Source: Lentibacillus sp. JNUCC-1 (lineage in GTDB: Bacteria > Bacillota > Bacilli > Bacillales > Amphibacillaceae). Taken from it: a stretch of DNA of 64,000 bases. The stretch covers positions 1 through 64,000 of the forward strand of contig NZ_WHOH01000003.1 in assembly GCF_009741735.1 (NCBI RefSeq), read 5' to 3'. Under the pieces are notes generated by a model, which saw nothing but the letters and a program-made list of their open reading frames with translations, searched no databases and had not been told where the DNA came from. The position numbers were made by a program, and so were the translations under genes. Position 1 is the first letter of the stretch, and every line of letters starts with the position of its first letter. This document shows positions 8,861-17,894 of the stretch, piece by piece.

Positions 8861-11800
8861 ATGAACAAAGGTGCGATAAAGCGTTTTGCCACCACGGCCC
8901 GACGAAAACTGATTGCGGACGTGGGTCAGAAAGCGTTTGAACTCGGCATCTCGCCTGATCATGTGAAGGAAGCGGAGATCTATGAAGACGGGTTTATGAT
9001 CAACGGCCAGTTCTATAGTCAGCCTGAAATACGCCGGCGGGACAGACTAATTAATGAGATTGAGCAAAAAGGGTATGGCCAGGTGATTGATGAAGTGGCC
9101 TATACGTGGTTTAACCGGTTTATTGCCTTACGGTACATGGAAGTGAATGATTATCTGCCGAGCGGGATTAGAATCCTCTCTTCAATCGAACCTGATAAAA
9201 AGCTGCCAGATGCTTTGAGTGAGGTCATGCTGTTAATCGATGACCTCGGCCTTGATGAAGAAACAGTTTTTGGCCTTCAGGACGTGAATGATGATGAAGG
9301 CTTGTTCAAATACATATTGGTTAAACAATGCAACCAGCTCGGTGAATGGATGCCGGTCATGTTTGAAGAAATTGCTGATTACACAGAACTTCTTCTCCCA
9401 GGTAATTTGCTTGCCGACACGTCTGTGATCCGGGATATGGTGTCATTGATTGAAGAAGATGACTGGACAAAGGAAGTCGAAATCATCGGGTGGCTGTATC
9501 AGTACTATATTTCCGAGAAGAAGGATGACGTCTTTGCAGCCCTCCGGAAAAATAAAAAAATCACGAAGGAGAACATTCCGGCCGCAACAGAATTGTTTAC
9601 GCCAAGGTGGATCGTTCAGTATATGGTCGATAATTCCCTGGGCCGCCTATGGTTGGAATCCCATAAAGACGAAGCGTTCAAGCAGACACTGCCCTATTAC
9701 CTTGAAAGCGCAGACCAGCCAGAAAATGTTAAAGTTCGTCTGCAGGACATGAAGGATTCAAACCTTGATCCGACATCGATCACCTTCCTCGACCCATGCA
9801 TGGGATCGGGTCATATCCTTGTCTACGCCTTTGAAGTTCTGTTCGACATTTACAAATCAGTAGGCTACCGTGAGCAGGATATCCCACATTTGATCCTAGA
9901 GCACAATCTCTATGGCCTTGACATCGATCCACGTGCCGGTCAGCTCGCCTATTTTGCCGTGCTGATGAAAGCCATGCAATATAATTACCGTTTGTTCGAA
10001 CGTCCAATCAAGACAAACCTGTATTGGATTGAAGAAAGCAACACCCTGACCGAAGATGATATAGACGTTTTTGCAGGAGAATCAGGTCTGAAAAACGATG
10101 CTGCATTACTCGTACAGACCTTCAAGGATGCAAAGTTATATGGTTCTGCTGTCATCATGCCTGATTTGGATCTTTCTGGTTTAAGAGAGCGACTCGATGA
10201 ATTGAAGCAAGGGCAGGGAGATGACATGTTTTCCATTGCCTTTCAGGAAGAAAAGATTGAGTTGGTTGAACAACTGATTAATCAGGCAGAGGTTATTACG
10301 CGTCAGTATCAAGCCGTTGTAACCAACCCGCCGTATATGGGCCGTAAAGGTATGAACGCCGAACTGACGACGTATTTAAGGAAGCATTATAAGGATTCGA
10401 GTGCTGATTTATACGCCGTCTTTATGGAAGTAGCCAGCCGAGCTGTAAAAGATAATGGGTTTATAGGCTTAATCAACCAGCACTCATGGATGTTCTTATC
10501 ATCATTTGAGAAACTGCGCGAAAAAATGCTCAAATCTCACCAGATCTATTCCATGGCACACCTTGGCACACGCGCCTTTGCAGAAATCGGCGGAGAAGTC
10601 GTACAAACGACAGCCTTTGTCTTGCGGAAAAAGGTCATACCAAAATTTGTTGCGACGTTTGTAAGGTTGGTAGATGTGAATAATGCTGAGGGAAAGATGG
10701 AACGGTTCTTTGATAAGAGTCTAAGGTATGAACGGACACAGAATGGATTTTCGGATATACCTGGATCACCTGTGGCTTATTGGGCGAGTGAGCGGGTTAG
10801 AAATATATTTAAAAATGAAAAATTACTGCAAGATATAGCAGAACCAAAAGCAGGATTATCTACTGGTAACAATTTATTGTTTCAAAGGGTATGGACAGAA
10901 GTAGATATTTTAAAAATTGGATTTAGATATAAATCAGACAGTGATACAACAGATTTAAAATTTAAATGGTTTCCTTGTGAAAGTGGGGGAGATTACAGGA
11001 AATGGTATGGAAATAGCAATGTAATTTTAAACTGGTTTGACAATGGAACAGATATTAAGAACTTTAGAGATAAGCAAGGAAAACAAAGGTCGGCAGTTCG
11101 TAATTCAATGTACTATTTTCAAGCAGGGCTTACCTGGAATAAATTGAGTTCTAGTAAATTTTCAATAAAACTTAAAAGAGATGATTCGATATTTGATGAC
11201 ACGAGCAGGTCTGCTTTTCCTATCAATAGATCTCAAACTAAATATTTACTGGCAATGTTGATATCAAAACTATCTACATACTTTATTTCTTACTTGAATC
11301 CAACTCTTAGCTTTACTAATAACGATATTAAGAGAATTCCAGTTGTACTATGTAAGGGCGATCTGTTAAAGCGTGTTAATTCAATAACTGATAATAGCAT
11401 TTCGATTTCCAAATCCGATTGGGACTCTTTCGAAACCTCATGGGATTTCAAAAAACATCCGTTCCTTGAATTCCAAAACGGAGCAGCAAAGCTATACGAG
11501 GCGTTTGATAATTGGGCGTATGAGGCAGATGGACGATTCTGTCAGTTGAAAGAGAATGAAGAGGAATTGAATCGTATTTTCATTGAATTATACGGTCTGG
11601 AGGATGAGTTGACACCGGATGTGCCGGATGAAGAAGTGACGGTGAACAAAGCTGATCAGGAAAGAGACGTCAAATCATTCTTGTCCTATGCTGTTGGAGT
11701 TATGTTTGGTCGTTATTCACTGGATGAAGAGGGTCTTGCATTTGCTGGAGGCACATTTGACCCGGATCAATATCACACATTTCAACCCGATCAGGAGAAT

Positions 11801-12418
11801 GTCATTCCGATAACAGATGATGTGTATTTTGAAGACGATATTGTCACACGGCTGATCACGATTCTCAAATTGACGTTTGGGGAAGAAGATCTTGAGGCAA
11901 ACCTGGACTTTATCGCAGACACGCTGAAAAAGCGTGGGAGCGAAACATCAAGGCAACGAATTCGTCGTTATTTCTTGAAAGAATTTTACAAAGACCATGT
12001 CAGAACCTATCAAAAACGGCCCATCTACTGGCAGTTTGAGAGTGGAAAACAGGACGGGTTTAAGGCGCTCGTGTACTTACATCGGTATGATCCGGGCTTG
12101 GTGGCACGTGTCCGTACACAATATCTTCATGCCCAGCAGCGGAAGTACGAGGATGAGATCCGCCGGCGTGACGATGTGCTCGAATCCGATGCATCACGTC
12201 CGGACAAGACTCGTGCCGCCAAAGAGAAAGAGAAACTGCAAAAACAACTGCAAGAATGCCGACAGTACGATGAAATCATCGCACACGTCGCAAACCAGGC
12301 CATTGATCTCGATCTTGACGACGGCGTCAAAGGTAACTACGCCAAATTTCAAAATATCCAAGTCCCACAAGGAGAAGGCAAAAAACCTCTCCAAGCCAAC
12401 CTGTTAACGAAAATTTAA
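8861..12418 (+). CDS. pglX: BREX adenine-N6 DNA methyltransferase PglX
   Basis: A 1185-aa protein. The SAM-binding motif DPCMGSGH begins at Asp311 and the catalytic NPPY motif lies at residues 489-492, giving an N6-adenine methyltransferase that marks host DNA at the BREX site. Residues about 640-860 (10790-11440) are visibly more AT-rich than the flanks and hold the expected target-recognition region, with high divergence in codon use. This suggests that this segment was exchanged by recombination. AAAAGGAGG precedes the ATG. The C terminus is intact. Confidence 0.95.
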   Translation: MNKGAIKRFATTARRKLIADVGQKAFELGISPDHVKEAEIYEDGFMINGQFYSQPEIRRRDRLINEIEQKGYGQVIDEVAYTWFNRFIALRYMEVNDYLPSGIRILSSIEPDKKLPDALSEVMLLIDDLGLDEETVFGLQDVNDDEGLFKYILVKQCNQLGEWMPVMFEEIADYTELLLPGNLLADTSVIRDMVSLIEEDDWTKEVEIIGWLYQYYISEKKDDVFAALRKNKKITKENIPAATELFTPRWIVQYMVDNSLGRLWLESHKDEAFKQTLPYYLESADQPENVKVRLQDMKDSNLDPTSITFLDPCMGSGHILVYAFEVLFDIYKSVGYREQDIPHLILEHNLYGLDIDPRAGQLAYFAVLMKAMQYNYRLFERPIKTNLYWIEESNTLTEDDIDVFAGESGLKNDAALLVQTFKDAKLYGSAVIMPDLDLSGLRERLDELKQGQGDDMFSIAFQEEKIELVEQLINQAEVITRQYQAVVTNPPYMGRKGMNAELTTYLRKHYKDSSADLYAVFMEVASRAVKDNGFIGLINQHSWMFLSSFEKLREKMLKSHQIYSMAHLGTRAFAEIGGEVVQTTAFVLRKKVIPKFVATFVRLVDVNNAEGKMERFFDKSLRYERTQNGFSDIPGSPVAYWASERVRNIFKNEKLLQDIAEPKAGLSTGNNLLFQRVWTEVDILKIGFRYKSDSDTTDLKFKWFPCESGGDYRKWYGNSNVILNWFDNGTDIKNFRDKQGKQRSAVRNSMYYFQAGLTWNKLSSSKFSIKLKRDDSIFDDTSRSAFPINRSQTKYLLAMLISKLSTYFISYLNPTLSFTNNDIKRIPVVLCKGDLLKRVNSITDNSISISKSDWDSFETSWDFKKHPFLEFQNGAAKLYEAFDNWAYEADGRFCQLKENEEELNRIFIELYGLEDELTPDVPDEEVTVNKADQERDVKSFLSYAVGVMFGRYSLDEEGLAFAGGTFDPDQYHTFQPDQENVIPITDDVYFEDDIVTRLITILKLTFGEEDLEANLDFIADTLKKRGSETSRQRIRRYFLKEFYKDHVRTYQKRPIYWQFESGKQDGFKALVYLHRYDPGLVARVRTQYLHAQQRKYEDEIRRRDDVLESDASRPDKTRAAKEKEKLQKQLQECRQYDEIIAHVANQAIDLDLDDGVKGNYAKFQNIQVPQGEGKKPLQANLLTKI

Positions 12419-12639
12419 TCGTTTAAAATTGTATTTAAATATTATGGCAGGATATTTTTGTGTTTGTTATAGAAGAAAGATGCTTGCTTACCAGCAGTGG
12501 AAATATACGGAGACACCAGTGGGAGGAAAAGATTTGTCCCAAATGATCCTAAGACCATTATCTAGGAACATCACGCAGCGTCCAACCATTTGGCATAAGA
12601 TGCAGGTTAACTTATTTATGAAATAGGCGCACATACTAA

Positions 12640-12767
12640 GTTACCTGGAACGGAAGGCGGCGACTCCAGCGGGAACAGCACGAGTCCGAAGACCCCGCAG
12701 AGGTGGTCTTCCTCGAGGAGGCTGAGGCCGTGCCCGCGGAAAGCGACCGCCTGCAGTGAAAGGTAAC
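12640..12767. repeat. Bacillaceae palindromic intergenic repeat in the BREX operon
   Basis: This 128-bp element begins GTTACCT and ends AGGTAAC, with GC-rich inner parts such as GAGTCCGAAGACCCCGCAG and GAGGAGGCTGAGGC. It is related, in opposite orientation, to copies at 35629-35809 and 53793-53918, and in the same orientation to the copy split by an IS at 54102-55801. It accounts for most of the unusually long gap 12419-12855 between pglX and pglZ. The remainder of that gap shows no convincing gene; a 65-codon reading frame at 12429-12626 has no ribosome site. Confidence 0.85.
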
Positions 12768-12855
12768 GGCGTTATGACCGGTTGTTTGCTTAAAGAACCT
12801 TTAGAATAAATAGGCTTAAAATAAAGCCTAAGCATAATATACAAGGAGGGCAGTC

Positions 12856-15399
12856 ATGAATTTATCCGAAACACAGCGCGTATTGGCAGATTTTTTCCAA
12901 AAAGAACTGACTCATAACAAGAAACGCCATCTCGTCTTCTGGTATGACGAGAGCGGCGAATTCGCTGAAGACATCGAACAGATCGACATCCCAGGCGTCC
13001 GCAAGTGGATCATTCGAAAAGACAATTTGTTCGCAACGAAATACGAACTTGAAAAGCGCGATCCTGACTCTCATTTCTTGCTATACGCCAATATGCCAAA
13101 ACCGATACCGCGAGAGGACTGGCTGTATGATCAATTTTGCATGGGACAGGAATTCGCGACAGACAAGATCACGGTCATTATGCGCGAGTTGGGCCTTACT
13201 GACGACGCCCTTAGAGAAACGTTTAAAACGTTTCAGTCATTTTTTAACAACAAGGAACGGCTCAGGGCCTTCCGCAAATATGATGTGCATGATTGGACGG
13301 AAGAGGCCATTGAACTAACGGTTCTTGCTGCTCTGACTAAGAGCAAGACAAATACCATCGATGATATTATCAAAGCCCTCATGCATGAACATTCAGAGGA
13401 TAGGACTCAGCTGTGGGAAGTTATGGATAAATATGCCGGGTCAGATGTGTTTTGGCAGTTGGTTGAAAAATACTATGGCTATATGTATCCTGACAAGTCA
13501 CTTGAAAGTCTTGCTTTGTCTTTTATCATGACATACATGGCAGAAGCAGCCGAGATGATTGAAGTGCCTCAAACATGGAAACCATTCATTAGCGGCCGGA
13601 CCGCCAATGTGGTTGTGTTCATGGATCAGTGGATGAATCACCGTGAAGATCGTCATGTGTACGACAAAGTGGCCGGACAATTGGAACGGCACATTGATAT
13701 GGAAGCATTGCTCGCACAATGGGACGTGCGTGAACGTTTGGCATTTGATGCTTTCCGTATATTCGATAGAACGACGATTGATTATGTGGTTCATCAGCTG
13801 ATATCGGGCATGACGTATTTCAAAGCATATGCTGACATGCTTGAAAAGCGCCGGCACAGTCATTGGTATTCTGAGTTCGAACAGGAATATGGGGCGTTAT
13901 CGGGGGCTATAGAGCTGTTACAGCTCGTTCATGAGGAACTTGCATACATCCCTGAAATGACAGGTTTTGATCTTTTTACCACGTATGAGAAAAATTATTA
14001 TCGGCTTGATACGGCTTACCGAAAATTTTACGTGCATTACGACAGGGTAAAAGATAAGGATGATTTACTTGGTCTGCGCGATTATGTTGAAAAGGTCTAC
14101 ACCAACCAATTTATGAATGAGCTTGCTATTAAGTGGGCCCATGCGCTTGAAGCAACGGAGAAGGAAGGATGGCCGATTCCTGGCATTTCCCAGCAAGGTG
14201 ATTTTTACAGGGATTGGGTGATGCCGTATCAGCATAACAATGAGCGTGTGTTTGTCATTATTTCCGATGCACTTCGCTTTGAGGTGGCGAAAGAGGTCAT
14301 GAATGCGTTAAACCATGAAAGAAAGGCGTCTACGGAGCTCAAAGCAATGCAGGGTGTCCTGCCGTCATTCACAGCGCTTGGAATGGCCGCACTTTTGCCA
14401 CATAACACGCTGGCGCTGACTGAAGACGGCAAAGTACTTGCAGACGGTAATAGCACGGTAGGTCTGAAGAACCGTGAAATGCTTTTGCAAACAAGGACGC
14501 CTGAAGCTATGGCCATATCATTTGATGAGGTTGTCGAAATGAATCGTGGCATGATGCGTGAGGCGTTCCAGGGGAAAAAGATGATCTATATTTATCATAA
14601 TGTGATCGATGCTACTGGAGACAATGCCTCGACAGAGCAAGATGTTTTTCAGGCAGCGGAAACGGCGGTTGATGACATTACACAGCTCGTTAACCAGCTG
14701 GTGGTGAATCTAAGTGTCTCCAACGTCCTAATTACGGCTGACCATGGTTTTATTTACCAGAGGGACAACATCGCCGAAAGCCAGAAGACACCGCGTTATA
14801 AGGGGGAGTCGTTACTGTTAAAGCGCCGGTTTATGTTGACGGACGGGCCTATTAATGTGGAAGAGACGCTGTCATATGAGATGAACCAAACAAATGGGGG
14901 CAAACCCTTATTCATTACGGTTCCCAAAGGCATAAACCGCTTCCCGATTCAGGGGGCAGGAGCGAATTTTGTTCATGGGGGTGCCATGCTGCAAGAAATT
15001 GTCGTTCCGGTGATTAAATTTAAAAACGATCGCAGCCGTTCTGATGAGAATGCGGTGAAACAGGTCATTGTCCGTTTGACGACACCTACCCGGAAAATTA
15101 CGCATGAAGTGACCTACCTGACTTTCCTGCAAACCGAACGTGTTGATGATAAACGTCGGCCATTAAGATTAAATGCTTATTTTGTTGATGAAGCTGGTAT
15201 GCGTGTTTCCAATGAAAATGTGATCATCGCCGACCGGACAGCAAATCACCCAGCTGAGCGCACATTCCGTGAGAAGTTCGTGTTTAAACGGATGAACTAT
15301 GACAAACGTAAAACCTATACACTTGTACTGGAAGATGAAGAAGACAAAGCAGGTGCTGCTTACGAACGCTATTCGTTTACGATTGATATAATTGGGTAG
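12856..15399 (+). CDS. pglZ: BREX phosphatase-fold protein PglZ
   Basis: An 847-aa protein with the PglZ alkaline-phosphatase-like fold in its second half: the metal-binding segment VIISDALRFEVAKEV (Asp471) and TADHGFIYQRD (Asp629, His630). PglZ associates with PglX and is essential for BREX. CAAGGAGGG precedes the ATG. In known type 1 operons brxL follows; here the next gene is an aldo/keto reductase 45 bp downstream, so the locus stops at pglZ. Confidence 0.95.
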   Translation: MNLSETQRVLADFFQKELTHNKKRHLVFWYDESGEFAEDIEQIDIPGVRKWIIRKDNLFATKYELEKRDPDSHFLLYANMPKPIPREDWLYDQFCMGQEFATDKITVIMRELGLTDDALRETFKTFQSFFNNKERLRAFRKYDVHDWTEEAIELTVLAALTKSKTNTIDDIIKALMHEHSEDRTQLWEVMDKYAGSDVFWQLVEKYYGYMYPDKSLESLALSFIMTYMAEAAEMIEVPQTWKPFISGRTANVVVFMDQWMNHREDRHVYDKVAGQLERHIDMEALLAQWDVRERLAFDAFRIFDRTTIDYVVHQLISGMTYFKAYADMLEKRRHSHWYSEFEQEYGALSGAIELLQLVHEELAYIPEMTGFDLFTTYEKNYYRLDTAYRKFYVHYDRVKDKDDLLGLRDYVEKVYTNQFMNELAIKWAHALEATEKEGWPIPGISQQGDFYRDWVMPYQHNNERVFVIISDALRFEVAKEVMNALNHERKASTELKAMQGVLPSFTALGMAALLPHNTLALTEDGKVLADGNSTVGLKNREMLLQTRTPEAMAISFDEVVEMNRGMMREAFQGKKMIYIYHNVIDATGDNASTEQDVFQAAETAVDDITQLVNQLVVNLSVSNVLITADHGFIYQRDNIAESQKTPRYKGESLLLKRRFMLTDGPINVEETLSYEMNQTNGGKPLFITVPKGINRFPIQGAGANFVHGGAMLQEIVVPVIKFKNDRSRSDENAVKQVIVRLTTPTRKITHEVTYLTFLQTERVDDKRRPLRLNAYFVDEAGMRVSNENVIIADRTANHPAERTFREKFVFKRMNYDKRKTYTLVLEDEEDKAGAAYERYSFTIDIIG

Positions 15400-15444
15400 A
15401 AGAAAGTATACGAAACAGAGACTAGCAAAAGGGAGGTCAATGAT

Positions 15445-16269
15445 ATGCAATACGTAACATTAAATAACGGTGTAAAGATGCCGCAGCTTGGGTTTGGCGT
15501 TTGGCAGGTAGAAGACACGCAGGCTGAGTCGGCTGTTGCAAAGGCGCTTGAGACTGGTTACCGGTCCATTGACACGGCAAAAGTTTATGGTAATGAAGCA
15601 GGTGTTGGACGGGCGATTGCACAAAGCGGTATTCCGCGTGAAGAACTTTTTGTGACGACGAAAGTCTGGAATGCGGACCATGGCTATGAAGAGACGCTGG
15701 CTGCTTTTGAAGCGAGTCTTGAGCGGCTCGGGCTCGATTATGTGGATTTGTATTTGATTCATTGGCCAACGCCTCAGTTTGGGCAGTATATTGAGACTTA
15801 CAGAGCATTAGAAAAACTGTATCAGGATGGGCGCGCGAAAGCGATTGGCGTGTGTAATTTTAATGTGGAACATCTGGAACGCTTGCTGGAGGAGTGCGAT
15901 GTGGTGCCTGCTGTAAATCAGGTAGAATGTCATCCATACTTGCAGCAGAGAAAGCTTAAGCAATTTTGCAGTGAGCACGAAATTCATCTTGAAGCCTACA
16001 GTCCACTTATGACAGGGGGCGCTGTGCTTGAAGATGCGGTCATCGGTGAGATTGCGCGTGAGCATGGAAAGACGGCAGCCCAGGTGATTTTGCGCTGGCA
16101 TTTGCAATATGGCAATATTGTTATTCCAAAATCCGTCACACCTGTACGGATTGAGGAGAATTTTGAGGTCTTTGACTTTGAACTGAGAGTGGACGCGCTT
16201 GATAAAATCGCGGATCTTAACCGTAATGAGCGAAAAGGTCACGAACCGAATAACATGAATATACGCTAG
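15445..16269 (+). CDS. Aldo/keto reductase (YvgN/YtbE-like)
   Basis: A 274-aa NADPH-dependent reductase of the AKR superfamily. The family marks are GFGVWQV at the start, the catalytic DTAKVYGNE (Asp/Tyr), TTKVWN with the active-site Lys, and YLIHWP with the active-site His. The C terminus has IPKSVTPVRIEENFEVF for the NADPH phosphate. Relatives reduce glyoxals and other aldehydes. GGGAGG precedes the ATG. It lies 45 bp after pglZ but is a common chromosomal gene and probably marks the island edge. Confidence 0.9.
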   Translation: MQYVTLNNGVKMPQLGFGVWQVEDTQAESAVAKALETGYRSIDTAKVYGNEAGVGRAIAQSGIPREELFVTTKVWNADHGYEETLAAFEASLERLGLDYVDLYLIHWPTPQFGQYIETYRALEKLYQDGRAKAIGVCNFNVEHLERLLEECDVVPAVNQVECHPYLQQRKLKQFCSEHEIHLEAYSPLMTGGAVLEDAVIGEIAREHGKTAAQVILRWHLQYGNIVIPKSVTPVRIEENFEVFDFELRVDALDKIADLNRNERKGHEPNNMNIR

Positions 16270-16304
16270 ATGGAGAGGTTATGTATGCTGCACAGCATAC
16301 ACGT

Positions 16305-16847
16305 TTACTCCCCAAAAACACGTTTTACAGCTTTTTGAAAATCATGAAAAAACCCAGGTCTGTCTTCTGAAGCCAGGCCTTTTTCCATGTTCATGGCAAT
16401 GGATTCGTTGTACCACTTTTGCTCATCAAAGCCAGCGTTAAAGTGGCGCCATACATTGTCACCTTGCTCGCTTAATTCTTTTTCCAGTTCAAGAAGATTA
16501 TCGAGCTTGTCCGCTACGATGAGATACTTTACCTCTTTACTGGCAGTACGGATCGTGTCGATGGTGTGCTGTTTCCGCTCATGCCATGATTTGGATTTAT
16601 CTTCTGTATGGGCAGCCACAATCTGGGCAATGTGTTCTCCAAAGTGTTCAGTTATATCTTCTATTTCAACAAGGGTATCTTCAACGACATCATGCAAGTA
16701 GCCGGCACAAATCACTTCCTCAGAACAGCCGGATGCTTCCAGCCGCTCAGCCACACGAATCGGGTGGGTGATATAAGGTTCCGCACTGCTTTTTCTTGTC
16801 TGGCCGTCATGTGCTTTTGCAGCAAATGCTTTAGCGTGTGCTTTCAT
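16305..16847 (-). CDS. HD-domain hydrolase (SpoT/MESH1-like)
   Basis: A 180-aa protein with an HD metal site: ITHPIRVAERL, LHDVVEDT and ADKLDNLLELE fit the (p)ppGpp hydrolase-like HD family. It has no synthetase domain, so it could be a small alarmone hydrolase or another phosphohydrolase. The C-terminal about 60 residues are not recognised. It is transcribed convergently with the aldo/keto reductase and divergently from the SDR gene. Ribosome site AAAGGAG lies just upstream of the ATG. Confidence 0.8.
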   Translation of the reverse strand: MKAHAKAFAAKAHDGQTRKSSAEPYITHPIRVAERLEASGCSEEVICAGYLHDVVEDTLVEIEDITEHFGEHIAQIVAAHTEDKSKSWHERKQHTIDTIRTASKEVKYLIVADKLDNLLELEKELSEQGDNVWRHFNAGFDEQKWYNESIAMNMEKGLASEDRPGFFHDFQKAVKRVFGE

Positions 16848-16938
16848 AATAAAGACTCCTTTCGTGTTGGGGTATAAAGTCTATATTAACATAATGGAAA
16901 GGAAGATACCTTATCTGAAAACTTTATCTTGCTCATCG

Positions 16939-16967
16939 TTGAACAATTTCAGGATATAAGGTAAAAT
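16939..16967 (+). promoter_or_regulatory. SigA-type promoter of the SDR gene
   Basis: TTGAAC (16939-16944), 17-bp spacer and TAAAAT (16962-16967), 30 bp before the start codon. Confidence 0.75.
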
Positions 16968-16997
16968 ATAAGTATCACACATTGGAGGTGCTTGTTG

Positions 16998-17756
16998 ATG
17001 AAACTGAAAGACAAAGTTGCAGTTATAACAGGTGCAGGTTCAGGTATGGGAGAAGCCATCGCGTTATTATATGCCAAGGAAGGTGCTAAGGTTGTTGCAG
17101 CGGACTTAAATGCTGACACCGCAGAAAAAGTGGCTGATGACATCAAAGCTGCTGGTGGTGAGGCCACTGCAGTTACTGCAAACGTCGCTAAAGAAGACGA
17201 TGTGCAGAAGATGATTGACACTGCCGTTGAAAAGTATGGAACGGTTGACATTCTGGTCAATAACGCTGGCATAATGGACAATTTCGTACCTGCAGGCAAT
17301 GTAACAGATGATCTTTGGAATCGCATCTTGGATGTCAACTTGACTTCGGTCATGCGCGCAACACGTAAAGTCTTGCCGATCTTTTTGGAAAAAGAAGGCG
17401 GCGTTATCATCAACAACACGTCATCCGGAGGGCTTTATGGTTCACGATCAGGCGCAGCGTATACGGCTTCTAAACATGCCGTAACCGGATTTACGAAAAA
17501 CGTGGCTTTTATGTATGCAGAAAAAGGCATCCGTTGTAATGCCATTGCGCCAGGCGGTGTCGATACAAATATCAACACATCGATCGATAATCCAGATGAA
17601 TTTGGCATGAGTCGGGTGATGAGCGGTGCCAATAACACACCTCGCAGCGGTAAACCGGAAGAAATTGCAACCATTGCGTTATTCCTCGCTTCAGGTGATT
17701 CCAGTTTCGTTAATGGCGTCAGCATTGAAGCGGATGGCGGTTGGACCGCTTATTAA
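16998..17756 (+). CDS. Short-chain dehydrogenase/reductase
   Basis: A 252-aa classical SDR. TGAGSGMG near residues 10-17 binds the nucleotide, NNAG follows in the fold core, and the catalytic Ser/Tyr-x3-Lys appears as NTSSGG and YTASK. FabG and glucose-dehydrogenase families share this plan, so the substrate cannot be named. The ATG at 16998 is chosen over two in-frame TTG codons because GGAGG lies 9 nt upstream. It has its own promoter and a terminator at 17784. Confidence 0.88.
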   Translation: MKLKDKVAVITGAGSGMGEAIALLYAKEGAKVVAADLNADTAEKVADDIKAAGGEATAVTANVAKEDDVQKMIDTAVEKYGTVDILVNNAGIMDNFVPAGNVTDDLWNRILDVNLTSVMRATRKVLPIFLEKEGGVIINNTSSGGLYGSRSGAAYTASKHAVTGFTKNVAFMYAEKGIRCNAIAPGGVDTNINTSIDNPDEFGMSRVMSGANNTPRSGKPEEIATIALFLASGDSSFVNGVSIEADGGWTAY

Positions 17757-17783
17757 TCGACAGCATATAGCTTGGGAAAAATG

Positions 17784-17819
17784 GCCGCGGCGCTCTCTTA
17801 CCGCGGCTTCTAATTTTTC
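17784..17819 (+). terminator. Terminator after the SDR gene
   Basis: GCCGCGG/CCGCGGC stem (17784-17807) with a 10-nt loop, followed by TTCTAATTTTT. Confidence 0.7.
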
Positions 17820-17894
17820 TAATCAATATCCTTCCATATCGATTCAAAAAAAGATAAAGTAGAGGTAGTTGACAATGATGAAAGGTGTGCTCAT

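Noticed and set aside
12440-12470. Similarity of TATGGC...TTGTGTTTGT to a CRISPR spacer at 1414-1443
   Set aside because: Only about ten bases in an AT-rich stretch agree, which is within chance.
12429-12626. 65-codon frame in the pglX-pglZ gap as an extra BREX gene or brxL remnant
   Set aside because: No ribosome site, no similarity that I can recognise, and unlike any part of a Lon-type protease.
16305-16847. HD protein as a RelA/SpoT alarmone synthetase
   Set aside because: Only the HD hydrolase part is present; no synthetase motif in 180 residues.
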